A stretch of 64,000 nucleotides of DNA from Gorsachius magnificus. Taxonomy: Eukaryota > Chordata > Aves > Pelecaniformes > Ardeidae. The position numbers were made by a program, and so were the translations under genes. The DNA is taken from positions 18,723,821-18,787,820 of the forward strand of contig CM067081.1 in the NCBI GenBank assembly GCA_034008185.1, given 5' to 3'. The notes under the pieces were generated by a model, which was given only the letters and a program-made list of their open reading frames with translations, was not told the DNA's origin and searched no databases. Of the stretch, positions 34,580 to 46,470 are shown piece after piece. Each line of letters opens with the position of its first letter. The stretch's first letter is position 1.

Positions 34580-36628
34580 GACGTGACATAGATGCTATGC
34601 AAATTGGTTGGATAGTGTTTGTGAATTTAAGCTTCCTAATTTTTAATATTTAATTAAAAAAGAAAAAACTTCGAATCCTTCACCAAAGTGAAATTAGCCG
34701 CACTTGTATTACATTAAAAAACCCCAACACTTGTTCACAAAAGAAGCTGTTTTCCTAGGAAAGGTCGGGGGAGTTGTGTTGTGGAGGTGAAGGGATGGTT
34801 GAAGAACTTTGCACTGCTGCTTCTCAGTGGCTTTGGCTTGTCCTGGTGTTCATGATGGCGCAAAGTGGCCTGTGGCTCGTGAGCAGTCAGCAGAAATCAG
34901 GAAGGACTGAAATAGCTGTCACTGCAGAGAAGTGGGCTGGAAATCACAACAGAGGTCATGAAGGAAAGCAGCATCCATGCATCTCCTTGTGGTCATGCCG
35001 CATCCTAGGATTTCTGCTTTTCTGGCCCTTTATACTCAACGGGAAGACAGATGGCTGGTTGAGTCAAATTGTATTACTAAGAAGCAGCTTTTTGGTGTTT
35101 AGGGTTTTGTAGGTGCTCGAAGTAACATGAACTGGACTTCAAAGTCTGGTTATTTTGCTTCTCTTGATGGTTTCCTTCTTATGTTTTATAATTATTTGTA
35201 AGGTCTGAAGTTTGTATCTCACTGCTGCTTCTATGGCTTAGACATTTGTCAGGAGGAGTGAAAATTTCTTTCTCCTCTAGCCTTATCTTAGTTGTAGGTA
35301 ATCAAAGCCTAGCGGTCTGAGTTCGGGAAGTTTATGGGGTTGAGAGGTAATACTTTATGGTTAGGCTGCTTTAGACTAGTGGTTGGAGAATATTCAATCT
35401 TCTGAAAGATTCATAGTGCCCGCCGGGTGAAAACCATGTCTGTATGCTCTCCACGGCACGAAGAGGAAAGCGTCCCTTCTCTTTGTCTAAAGTTTGGTAG
35501 CCTCACTCTGGCAAGCCTGTGTCGTGTTTTGTGGGGAATGACTTCTGAGGCTGAACTCGGTAGCTTGACGGGGATTGACGTGCTTGGTGATAATGCGAAT
35601 GTGATAATACTTGCTCCTGTTGTGGGCAGTTTCTTGAAGAAATACAAAAGAAGTGTGTGAAATCGAGTACCACATCGATTTTTGTTTCTCAGAGGCGGTT
35701 GCTGTTGAATTCTGGGTAAAATAATGTAATAATGTTGGGAGAGTGAAAAATATTTGCAGGTACAGCACCGTTCTTCCTAGGAATTGTAAGGTGGAAGCAA
35801 GGGGGAGGAAAAAAGCCCACAAAACCCATAGAAAAGCAGTGATGCTTGTTATAGCTAACATGACTGGAAAATTGCTTATAACTTTTCTTTCTTATCCCAT
35901 CACAATAATGTAGTCCTGTCTTTACATAGCTTCTGCAGTGAATATACTGTGCTCGCTTTCACAGGCTTGTTGAGGTGAAATTAAAAAGGAGATTATAGTT
36001 AGAAACAAAGAAACTTTACATTTGATGATTTGTAACACTCCAAATGTTAAAGCAAATGTGTTTGTTACGGTAAGAGACTGTAAGCGCTTTGATCCTCAAT
36101 TACTGAGGATTACGTACTGAGTCTAAACTTTTGACTTCAAAAATTGTATTAATAAAAAAAAATATTCCATATTAGAATAGCAAAATGTACTGGCATTTAT
36201 GATTCTGATGCCCTGTCGTTTCAGAAAAAAATTGTAATTGAAGAATAGTAAAACTTATGTCTTAAACTTGTCACTCTCTTCATTTACAAAAGCTTTGTCT
36301 TAGATTCAGCTAAGAATATCAGATCTTTTAAGCCAAAAAACAAAAGCCTGCTCCTTCTTGAGAAGAATACAAAAGGACTTGCATATTGGCTGTATTGTTT
36401 CTGATTATATATCAAAATGTTTGAATTTTCTGTGCTTCTGTGAGCTAGTTTTTATTCTAACTCGCTAAATAATCCAGCAAGCCATCTGGCATGTGCATGT
36501 GCAAAGGAAGAAGAAATTTAGGCTTTTGATTGATAACAATAGAAAATCCCCTGACCCTGCGGCTGAGCCTATGTTTTATGACATTTGTATAAACTCGTGT
36601 GACTCTTAACTTCTGTTGCTTAACCATT

Positions 36629-37205
36629 TGTCCTGGTTTCAGCTGGGATAGAGTTAATTTTCTTCACAGAAGCTAGCATAGTGCTGTGCTTTGGATTTAG
36701 TGCCAGAAGAATGTTGATAACACACTGATGTTTTTAGTTGTTGCCAAGTACTGCTCAGACTGCTCAAGGACTTTTTGAGCTTCTCCTGCTCAGCCAGGTG
36801 CATAACAAGCTGGGAGTGCAGCACAGCTAGGACCCAAACTGTCCAAAGAGCTATTCCATACCATATAACGTCATCTCGGGGGGGGGGGGGGTTTGGTGGG
36901 TCGGTCGGTCACGGGGAGAGTGATCGCTGCTCGGGTACTGATCGCGGCTCGGGACGGGCTGGGCATTGGTCGGCGGGTGGTGAGCAATTGCATTGTGCAT
37001 CATTCGTTTTGTATATTCTGTATATTTTGTTATCATTCTCATTATTACTATTATTATTATTTTCTCTTATTAAACTGTCTTTATCTCAGCCCTCAGCTCT
37101 AACCTTTTTCTCCTTCCCGATTCTCTCCCCCATCCCACTGAGGGAGGGGGGGAGTGAGCGAGCGGCTGCGTGGTGCTTAGTTGCCAGCCGGGTTAAACCA
37201 CGACA
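36629..37205 (+). mobile_element. Solo LTR of the same ERV family, sense to DDX10
   Basis: 577 bp with TGTCCTGG...CACGACA ends, the same family as the LTRs at 6659 and 12901 but in opposite orientation. The 5-bp word CCATT flanks it on both sides (36624-36628 and 37206-37210). No internal retroviral sequence is attached, so it is a product of LTR-LTR recombination. It differs from the proviral LTRs by a long G-run near 36880 and an extra partial duplication around 36910-36950, so it stems from a different insertion. It carries an ATTAAA hexamer in sense orientation at 37069-37074. Confidence 0.96.
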
Positions 37206-37210
37206 CCATT

Positions 37211-40200
37211 ACGTTCCATTTTAGAGAGGATGATTATCACTCTGATCCTGTTTGATCAGTTTAACTCTTGCCACATCTTCACAGAAGACAAGGTGGGGTT
37301 TGAGGGCCTATTTTATTGGGCATAGGACAAAACGTCCACGCCGGTGAGCAGCAGGCAGCCTCTTCTCGTTGACGGGGAAGTGTGCACGCACCAGCTGGTG
37401 CTTGAACTTGTGTTACCAACTTGAGTTCAACCGCAGAATCCCTTCAATATCTAACAGCAATGTGAAAACCTGTGCCCGGATCACGCATGCCCACTTCTTT
37501 CGGATCGATGGCTTATTTGATGGTATAATTCAGCTTTAGAGATGGATTTACGGAGGTAGATGCTAGCTGAGCAGGTTTTGATACACAGTGTTTTCCAAGT
37601 GAACTGTCAGTGTGGGAAGCTGCTACCCCCTCTCAGCTCGCTTTAAAATGCCCAACCCCATGCTTCGCTCTGGCGTTAGGGGCAAGGTCTGGTTGTCAGC
37701 AGAAACCCTCCACTCACTCATGTCTGCTGATGTGCTCCTGCCTGCAAAGCCTGTGACCCCGGACCTCAGCTCCTTACTGAGCAGTTAGAGGAGTCATTGC
37801 TCCTGCCACAGCTGAATTCTTTGCAGCACTTGAAGTTTACAGATGGAGGAGATCTTTTGGCAGCCTCCAGTAACCGGTGTTGTCTGCTGATGTGGTGAAC
37901 TATTTGTGAAGAAAGGAAAGGAAGCCGTGAAGAAAGAGGGTTAAATGCCAACCTGCTGCTTATAAATTGTCAGGTATCTTCTAGTACGAAAGGTGAAAAA
38001 GGGAACAGAGTAAGCAGAATGGCTTGAAAGCGCAGGGAACTGGGGGCACTGGAGGTTAGGAAAGCCTGAGGTCTGCTATTGATTGGTGTTGGGCTTCTTA
38101 CAATGGATGAATCCGATCCCTGCTTGATGGGAAATTGATGTTTCAATGTGGCCGTTCAGATGTGGGGTCAAAGCAAAGACAGGCAGTGGCATTAGAAATT
38201 TGGGTGAGGGCATTAGGTATTTGGATGAGGGGGTAGCGTGCGTGGGAGGAGGCCATGAGCTGAGACAGATGTAAACAACCCATCCTTGCGTCAAGACTGC
38301 AGCCAGTTGGAGGAACTCCTGGCTCAGATACCTTCACGATAGAGTGGAGGCCACTGGGGTGGGAGATATGGGAAGATGCTCTTGAGACATGGTGAGTAGG
38401 TGCTCTGAAAGACACTACTGGAGGCATAAGGATGGGGAGAGACTTAAGTGAAAGAAGAGAGAGAGACTTCAGGACTGTATAGGGACTCCAGAACAATGTG
38501 AGAGAGGTCCCCAGAAGATGACCAAAGCAGCATTTATGGGACCCCATGGTAGCCCTAGGACTATACACACCCCATGGCTGACCTGCTTGGCTCTTCTCCT
38601 GGACCCCTTGGGACACGGATGCCTTGTGAGGAACTACTGCACTAACCCACCCCGCTTCTCTCCTGGCTGCACTGCTTCTGCTGCTGAGCAGTGAGGTCAT
38701 GGAGTTTGTAAAATTGTGCCTACATCTGTGTTTAAAATGTTTTGGTATCTGAGCTCATTCTGTCTTAAACTGTGACAGTCGGTCAGGAGATGGTGCCTGA
38801 AGCTGAGGGAGTCTTGATAGTCCTTGCCTTTCAGTGTGTTCAGTTCAGTAAAGCAATGAAAGTGTCTTAATAAAAATGACAGTTTAATTATCTATGGGGT
38901 GTGTAGAATTTTACACTAGTACCCTTTCCTGCATGTTTTTTAAAATTCTGATATCTTAGCTTTCCTTACTGCTGCATATTGTAAATCTACCAAATTGATA
39001 CACTGTTCTTATATTATGCTTTTTAGGTGTATAGTGAGGGAATTTAGCTTCCCATTTGTTTCCTCCTCCTCTTGTTCCTCCTCTTCATTTGGATATTTTG
39101 TCCTATCCCATTTTTTTCCATGCTACTTTGCAGTATTGAAGTACTTTTATTTCTCAAAATCAGAGAGGAGGGAGGGGGAATAAGGTAGAACTGGAAATAT
39201 TGCCCACGTATGCATGCAAAGACAGCCCGTTGGGTATTTGTGTTCTTTAGCCAGGAAGACCTTTTTTAAAACAAGAAATGTAAGCATCTGAGATAGACAT
39301 TTAAATATATTTTTATGAAATAGTTAGGTACCATTTTGAAACTTTTAGTCACCTTTTTTTACGTTATGCTGGTACCAGCAATACTGGCAGTGCAGAAATG
39401 AAAGATTATTTAAAAAAAAGGGGGGAACACACACAAAATCAAAAGCAAGCGGTGAAAGAAAATGTTGTGGTAGTGATGAGAGCTGTCATCCTGCCGCCTT
39501 GAAGTACGTCTCTCTCTTTAAATTCTTCCTCTGGACAATTCCTGGTTTTCTGCTAAGTAGTCGACATTTCACGGTAAGGGGTTTATGCTTACACAGACTC
39601 TCAAACAATTTGTGTTTGTGGGACAAGCAACAGGAGTGAGGGGACAGCACAGCTTTCTGAGCTGGTAAAGGTGTGCTTAAGACTTGTCAGTAGTAGCTGC
39701 ACAGTGCAACAAAAATCCCGTGACAATACTGAGGACATAAGTGCTGCTATACAGTTACTATTTTCTATAATAGATATTGTCATTACTTGATAACACAGTG
39801 CAGTAGCTGACACAAACCATTTTTCTGCTAGGAAGATTGTAATTTTTCTCTTTTATAGTTCATTTTTCAGTGCATTAGTGTGCTGACCATAATGATAGTG
39901 ACTTTCTGAGTTAATTTTTTTGCTTCCTTTTATAGTGGATTTGGTATAGAAGATTAAACTGATTAAAATGGCCAAAATAAGAGATAAGTGAGAGAAAGCA
40001 GTTCTCTATTTCCTTTTTCTCTCTGCTTGCTTTGACCACTTTCTATTTATCAGAAGTTTAGACAGTTTAGTGACTGTTTTTCAAGCACTTTCTCCTGAGT
40101 AACAGAGTGTTGAGGTCTTTACAGGATGATGAATGAGTTGTGGGTCTTCTTCTATGGAGTCTCCAGGTATTCCTGTGGAATATCTTTTGCTATAAAATAC

Positions 40201-41391
40201 TTCCTGCAATGGCAGTTATTGCTTATTTGTGCTGTACTGGGTCCTGTTAGATGCCTGAACACATACGGCCTTTCTTCTTGAGAAGAAGAGAGAAGGAGAG
40301 CTCTTGGAAGAAGAGCTCGAGGTCAGGAATCTCCACGTTCTTTGGTTCCACAATGTTACCACCAGATGGGTGGCTCTGTGAAACCTGTGTGGGCCATCTG
40401 TGCGATTAATTTTCATTGCATTTTACAAAAGTAATTAAAATGGTCCTCCCAGAGTTGCAAACTACCTCCAAAACGTAAAAATACTCTAGATAAATCCAAA
40501 ATCTCTGTCAAAAATAGAAGTGACCTCTTCACCTCTTCTTTCAAACGGCAAGATTGTGCACACAAAAGATAAACCTAAGTTCAGTATCAGTGTGTTTTAT
40601 GCAGGGATACTGTTTTGCTGATAATACTTGCTTTTTCTGGTCAGTATTGCTTTCTCAGTGGTATCCAGGAAAGAACAACCTCAGCCTGTTGGAAACAGTC
40701 TTAATGTCTGGATTTCACAATCTCTGCTGATGCATTTATTAGTTTCCCTGGTGTCTTCACCACTTCATTTCACTATAACTTTTTTCCCATGTTCCTAATA
40801 ACTTTTGTGATTCTAAATGTTATGTAATGCTAGGTTTGGTAAGCATCTCCCAGCACTGATGTTCTGCACCCTGGTGGGGCTGCAAGGGACAAGAGTTACG
40901 AAATAGGAAGGTTCTTGCATGGCCATTTGTGCCCTTCATTGACACAGAAATAACTCAAACTGGTGTGCTGCGGTGCCTGGGGACAATGTGATGACAAGTG
41001 GGATGAAAGTGGTATCTGATCAGTTGTAGCTAATGGCTTCAGTCAGTTATACTGGGTTTCTTGTCTGATGAGGCTTGCTAACAGCGTAAGCTGGTGAATC
41101 CAGTGTCCTTGTCCCAAAAAGGTGAATGAGATTTGAATGAGTCAGGTGTCCTGCTGCTGATACAGTTTAAGTTATGCTGAATTGTTAACAGAGTAAATGA
41201 GTTCCTTGTGATAGGGCCTGCTTAAAATACTTTTATGAAAAGGCCTGTTAGCTAACTTTTACTGGAAATTACTCTTACTCATTGTTTTAGGAATTATGTT
41301 TTAATACACCTAATTGCTTTTAAGAAAGTTTGAAGCATATACTCTGTGATTAGAAAAAAACACATAAGAAATCTCATTTTCTTGTATACAG
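37211..41391. other. Intronic sequence upstream of the first visible DDX10 exon
   Basis: Unique-looking sequence with a more GC-rich block around 37300-38700. The 185-codon - strand frame at 38143-38700 shows no domain, and its composition is that of chance translation. A polypyrimidine stretch and CAG lead into the exon at 41392. Confidence 0.45.
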
Positions 41392-41505
41392 AATGCATCA
41401 AAATCAAAGATGAAGAAAAAACCAACTAAAACCCAAGAAGCCAAAAAAATCTTGAAGAAGAAATTTAAAGTCAACACAAAAATAGTCTTTACTGAAGATG
41501 GAGAG
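41392..41505 (+). CDS. DDX10: DDX10 internal exon (C-terminal basic region)
   Basis: 114-nt exon between the acceptor TTGTATACAG and the donor GAG|GTAAGA; both ends are phase 0. It encodes 38 residues, very lysine-rich, including KKILKKKFKVNTKIVFTEDG. This matches the conserved segment downstream of the helicase core in DDX10 (yeast Dbp4/Hca4), which in the vertebrate protein runs straight into the LVQQWP segment. DDX10 is a nucleolar DEAD-box ATPase needed for small-subunit rRNA processing and release of snoRNAs from pre-rRNA. This exon has no catalytic motif. Assignment comes from remembered family similarity supported by the next two exons, which continue the same protein in phase. The open frame runs on past the donor to 41760, but the splice signal is strong. 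Confidence 0.87.
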
Positions 41506-43700
41506 GTAAGATCAATTCAAAGTAACTATATTTTGCTGGGAACTGAATTTGTAGCTTCTGTAAAGACCAAAATACTTACACTTTATATCTGTATAAAAAG
41601 ATATGTTTTTCAGAAGTGTGTGGTTTTCAAAATTCGTTTAACTTTTGCAACACTGTTCAGCTTCCATTTAGAATTCAGTTCCACCGTGAAAAAGAGGAAT
41701 GCTCAGCACCAACCTCTTTTCATCTTTGTGTGTGTAAGATACTTGTTCGAGAGCTGCTAGTGGATGTACAGAACCGTACCCCTTTTCTGCCTACTGTCTT
41801 TGGTTTCAGGTGGAATAAAGAGCCTACTTTTTCCTTACAGAAATGTAAAATGATTTTCCTCTAGGTATTTGCCAAAGCTCCCCCAAGTCTTGAGTTAATG
41901 TACTGGAATTAGAGGAAGTCCCTGGTTTTCTTCCCAGTATTCACTATTGAAAGTGTTGTTAGGAAAGCTAAAGAAGTACCAAATTTTTGCCTACTGGTGC
42001 TGATGTAGCAGTGCATTGAATTTGCCAGTAATTTAATTGTATCTTTTAATAGCCCCTGAAAAACGTATTGATTTTGTACAGAAAGGAACTATTGTGGATG
42101 CTAGTCACAGCAGGGTTTCATTGTGGCGATAACCTCACTAGCAAGTCTCCACACTCTATAAACTTTTCTAACATTTGATTTCACAGTTTCAGGTGCTGTG
42201 TACATTGTTTTTCCATTTCCAGTATTAAGAAAAAAGTGGCTTTTTTTTTACTCTAGATTAATTTCAGTATGGCATAAACAGAGAGGTTACCTTTACAAGT
42301 ATATAATTTGCTTTTGTGACCAAGTAAAAGAAAGCATTTTAAATTGTAGGGGAATGGAGTGTAGCCATGTAATTACTGACATGAGACAAAATTTAAAAGG
42401 TTTTAGAGGTTGACCCATCGAATGGAAGTTATATCTTCAGATATTTTTAGATATTCAAAAGCTGTTGTCTCATCTTAAAATACATATGCAAATGTTTTAT
42501 GGGTCCATGCAATGAAGCAAAAAGGAGTGAGGTTGGAGGAAAAAAAATAGCACAAAGACCATAGTTAGAAAAGTAGCACAATAGAGAAGGGGTGACTTAT
42601 TTAAGGGAATATAAAGTTTGCATCTGTGGATGTTGTTCCTCCTTTTTTTCTGGGCTGTGTAAACTGTGCTTTCAAGTTTTAATGTTCTATTCCACCTACT
42701 TCTCTTTGATAAAATAAAACTCCTTCAAGAAATGTATCTTCCTAGAATATACAAGTACACAAACTCCATTTTACAAAAGGAAGTGGAAGCAGTAGGTTGG
42801 GTTTATTGGTATCCAGGTGAATAACACTTTGTGTGCATTAGGGAGTCCTAAACATGTTTGGTTTTGCATTTCTGTCTGAAAGATACTCTGTATTTTCTGC
42901 CATATAGTTTCTTTTTAAGAGTTACTACTCTACCAATCCATAAGCAAGAATGATTTTTACAAGGACTACCCCCAGGTGATGTCTGCTCATACCACAAAGT
43001 CAAAAGATAGGCGGTGGTATTTTTTTGGTGACTGTGTAGTTAGTCTTTGTTTTCAGTTTAGGGTTTCAGATATTGAAGGGAAGCTGGATGTGTTCAGCAT
43101 GTCATCCACAAGTCAAACTTGAATCATCAAACATTTCCAATCCAGTTTTTGTACAATAACCAATAAAACCCTCCACATCTGTCCTCCTTGCTTCCCCCAA
43201 AACATGAACGTGCAGTCATGGTTTTTAGTGTACTGTGTGATGAAGGCTTATCTCATTTTCCTCTCAGTTAATATCCTGGAATATTGATCGTTTACATGAA
43301 AACATACTGTTTAGATTTACTGGTGTTTTGTTCTATGCATATATTTTGGAGAGTCATTTCTTGAAAGCAAATATCATTTTTCTCCCCAAATGACTAGCAG
43401 GTTTATAAATCATTGGTTCCATTAGGCACAGAGAGAAAAATAGGGGAAGAAGTTCAAGTAAATCTATTACAGTAATATGGTGTAATGGAGACGTTATTTT
43501 CAAATACTCATTTTTGGCTGAATGTGATGTTAAATAAGGTACCCCAGTTTGTATTGTGCAGAAGTTTTGTTTGTTTCCTTTGCAAAAGTCCTTTTTATTT
43601 AGTCTAGAAAAACAGTGTATTGAATATTTAGGGCATCACAACTGTGATGTGGAAAAAATGTTTCTAACCATTATTTTTCTTGTTGATATGTATAATTCAG
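41506..43700 (+). other. DDX10 intron (2.2 kb)
   Basis: Begins GTAAGATC and ends TATAATTCAG. It contains no recognised transposon. The first 255 nt continue the upstream reading frame without a stop, so intron retention would add an unrelated tail of about 84 residues. Confidence 0.8.
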
Positions 43701-43862
43701 TTAGTGCAGCAGTGGCCACCTGTGCAAAAATCCAGTTTGGCGAAAGCAGATGAGGAAGATGATGCTAGTGGTATCAACTTAGATAAAGCGAAAGAGATAC
43801 TGCGGGAAGAAGACAAATTTGACAAAGAAGAATACAGGAAGAAAGTAAAGGAAAAACATAGG
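43701..43862 (+). CDS. DDX10: DDX10 internal exon (LVQQWP to KEKHR region)
   Basis: 162-nt exon, acceptor ATAATTCAG and donor AGG|GTAAGT, phase 0 at both ends, 54 residues. It starts LVQQWPPVQKSS and ends in the highly charged EEDKFDKEEYRKKVKEKHR. This is the most recognisable stretch of the DDX10 C-terminal tail, and it follows the FTEDGE end of the previous exon exactly as in the vertebrate protein. The segment is predicted to be a long charged helix. It is not part of the ATPase core. Acidic (DEEDDA) and basic patches alternate, typical of nucleolar assembly factors. Confidence 0.9.
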
Positions 43863-46470
43863 GTAAGTTGATTTCTACATCAATTACTGAAGTGCAGAAA
43901 TAGATGTGATATGGATTCCTCAGTGAGGAAAAATACTTAATATATTTGTGAAATAAGTGTAGTATAAGTTCATTTAATATTTTCAGGACTACATTGCACA
44001 CAGGAAGACTGTTCTGATGTAAGTAGCTGGATAACACAAAGCCTTATGCAATACTGGTTGTTGGTAGCAGTGGAGCTTTATTTACAACTTTAAAACCTGG
44101 TAAGAATTTAGTGGGAGCATAATTTTTTTTTTTAAGCAGTGTTCAGTGAAAAGGTTTGTTTCACAAAAAGAAGGTGTTTTTTGGCATACGTGCTCTAGCA
44201 AATGCTGAAGATGTTTAGGGGGAAGGGGAAGTAAAAGAGTGTCTCTGAAATGTCTTCAGACTGCCACTTGCTCAACATTCAATATTAAATTTCAGGTAGG
44301 CAAAAGTGCTAACTTTTTGCATTGGCGTTATTAGGGCTATCAGAATTTATTTCATTAGTTATTCAAATAGTGTCATATAATTTTGGCTGTAATTTGAAAA
44401 CACCAGTATCTGCAGTCTGGCTTCACTCTGGCATTTAAAAACCTTTAAATTGCAGACCATAAGTTTGCAAATGGCTTCTGTATTATTTGTCATGGACCAA
44501 AGCAGAGTTTTCTGACCTTGTCATGTACCAGTCATGTGGAACACAGCTGGATGTCTTCAAGTTCAGGGTTTGTTCTGTTAGTCATTGTAAGAAGGGTTTG
44601 GATTTCTCCAGATAATAGATAAATGTGAGATCTCAGGACTATGCGTTATTAAAGGCCTGCTTTATACTCAAAGCTTCTAATTTCCAAAGCCTTAAAAAGC
44701 GTTGCTTTATTACCCTGCTCTGCAGATGCTGACTTTTATCCAGTTTGATTTTATCCACTGATTGCTAGTGACTAGTGCTAGATGTTCTAGTGTCTGTTAG
44801 GGTTTGTATTTGAAAAAAAATATTTGGAAGGGGATTTGTGAAAGCTTCGAGTTAGGTTTGGGCACTGAAGCATTCCAGCTAAAGTCAAAGCATACTTCGC
44901 ACATTTAATTTGAAAGTCTACTCCTGTAGTCCTGTTAGTCATTTGACAGTGACAAAAAAAATCTCACCTCTTCTTTAGCAAAGTGCTACATTTGAAAGTA
45001 GGTACAAAGAAATAATGTTGTCTGTGCTACGGGTGAAATCATAGTCAAGTTTACGGAAGGCAATGATATCGAATTCCAAGGATGCAGTTTAATAAACAAG
45101 GAAGGAGAGACTGATTTATGACTGTCCAATCAATCTCCTATTCACTAGCAAATTCATATACTTTGAGTGATGCTGTTTTATGTTTGACATCAGACTTCAG
45201 TGATTAAGTACTTCAGCAGTTGGTCTGTTAACATGGCTTTATCATTATAATGCAGTGGAGAACAAATTACGTTGGTCAGATATTTCCTTGCATTAAAAAA
45301 AACCCACATTTCAACTGTGGAGATACTTTGAAAAGAGAATGCCTCTTTTGAAAAGGTGGGGCAGACAAAATGAACAGAACTGGCCACATCATCAATATCA
45401 CGGAGGTTTTTTGTAATTATGGAAAGTGTTGAGTTTCTTGTAACCTACCTTACTGCATGAGTGTTTTTCACATTGCACCTAATTATTTTCCTTTATGAAA
45501 TTAAATAAAAGAAATGGATGGTAGTATGACAAAAAAGAAGGAAATATATTTTTTTAAAAAAGGCTTCTGATTGAGGTACTGTGAAATATGTGTCTAGTTT
45601 TTAGGGCTCCATACTGCATTCAGTCATTGCATGCACATTCAGATTTTTTATTTGTGGCTTAACAGTTTGAGGTGAAAAATGCTTTGTATGGTAAACTTCC
45701 TATACATGATGAAGTACTCAGTTTCCTGATTGTCATTTAGTTTTTGAAATGGTCTTACAAACTGTTTAGTATCCTAAGTTTTTACTTACCCAAATTTAAA
45801 GCAGATGAAAACTAAAAGGGCAGAAGGGGCAGGAAGGTGATGTGTGGGAGTTCAGGATTCACTTTGGTTAGAACCTCATTTGCCTCCCCGTAGTCTTGCT
45901 AACCTTGTGGTTAAAGATGATCCTCCACCCTCACTTCAGAAGGCATTCAGATTTGAGATACCAATTCAATTTATGTATAAATTAATACAGGCTGTATAAG
46001 GTAAGGCAGCCACAGAGATTAAAGGTATTTCTGTTACTCTACCTTATTACTAAGTCATCCTTTATGTCTGGGATTCTTGACAGTCAGTTGTTGCTGATTA
46101 GGAAATAGCTGTAATGATAATAGTTGGGAAAATATGTCAAGTCTTCCTCTTTTGTCTCATCCAAGCAGAGACAAGCACTACCTCCTTTCTCTGGGTCATG
46201 TTAAGCTGTCTAATGATCAGAATATCCACTCTTCCAGTGACCCATGAAGAAGCTACTTTGTTATTATGTGGGGCAGGTATTATTCATTTTTTTTTCTTAA
46301 CAGAAAATGTGTAATTAGTTAAATTCACACTATAGGGAGAAGTTCTATGGCATAATATAGAAATTCATAGATAAGTGTCATAGATAAACATTATTTTACT
46401 GTATCTCATTTCAGCCATTTGTTTCTCAGTAATACTTTTTGGGAATTTATTGCATTGTCAGTGGAGCAAG
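43863..46470 (+). other. DDX10 intron, first part
   Basis: Start of the 20-kb intron (GTAAGTTG donor). No gene or transposon recognised before the CR1 at 46471. Confidence 0.6.

Larger units (their letters stand above)
32351..36623. other. Intronic sequence with small local duplications
   Basis: AT-rich, purine-rich just after the tandem array (32355-32430). It contains the duplications listed separately. The 112-codon frame at 34774-35112 has no recognised domain. Confidence 0.45.

Noticed and set aside
38143..38700. 185-codon frame on the - strand
   Set aside because: Ser/Pro/His-rich translation of a purine-rich + strand without motifs; it looks like the non-coding complement of a low-complexity region.
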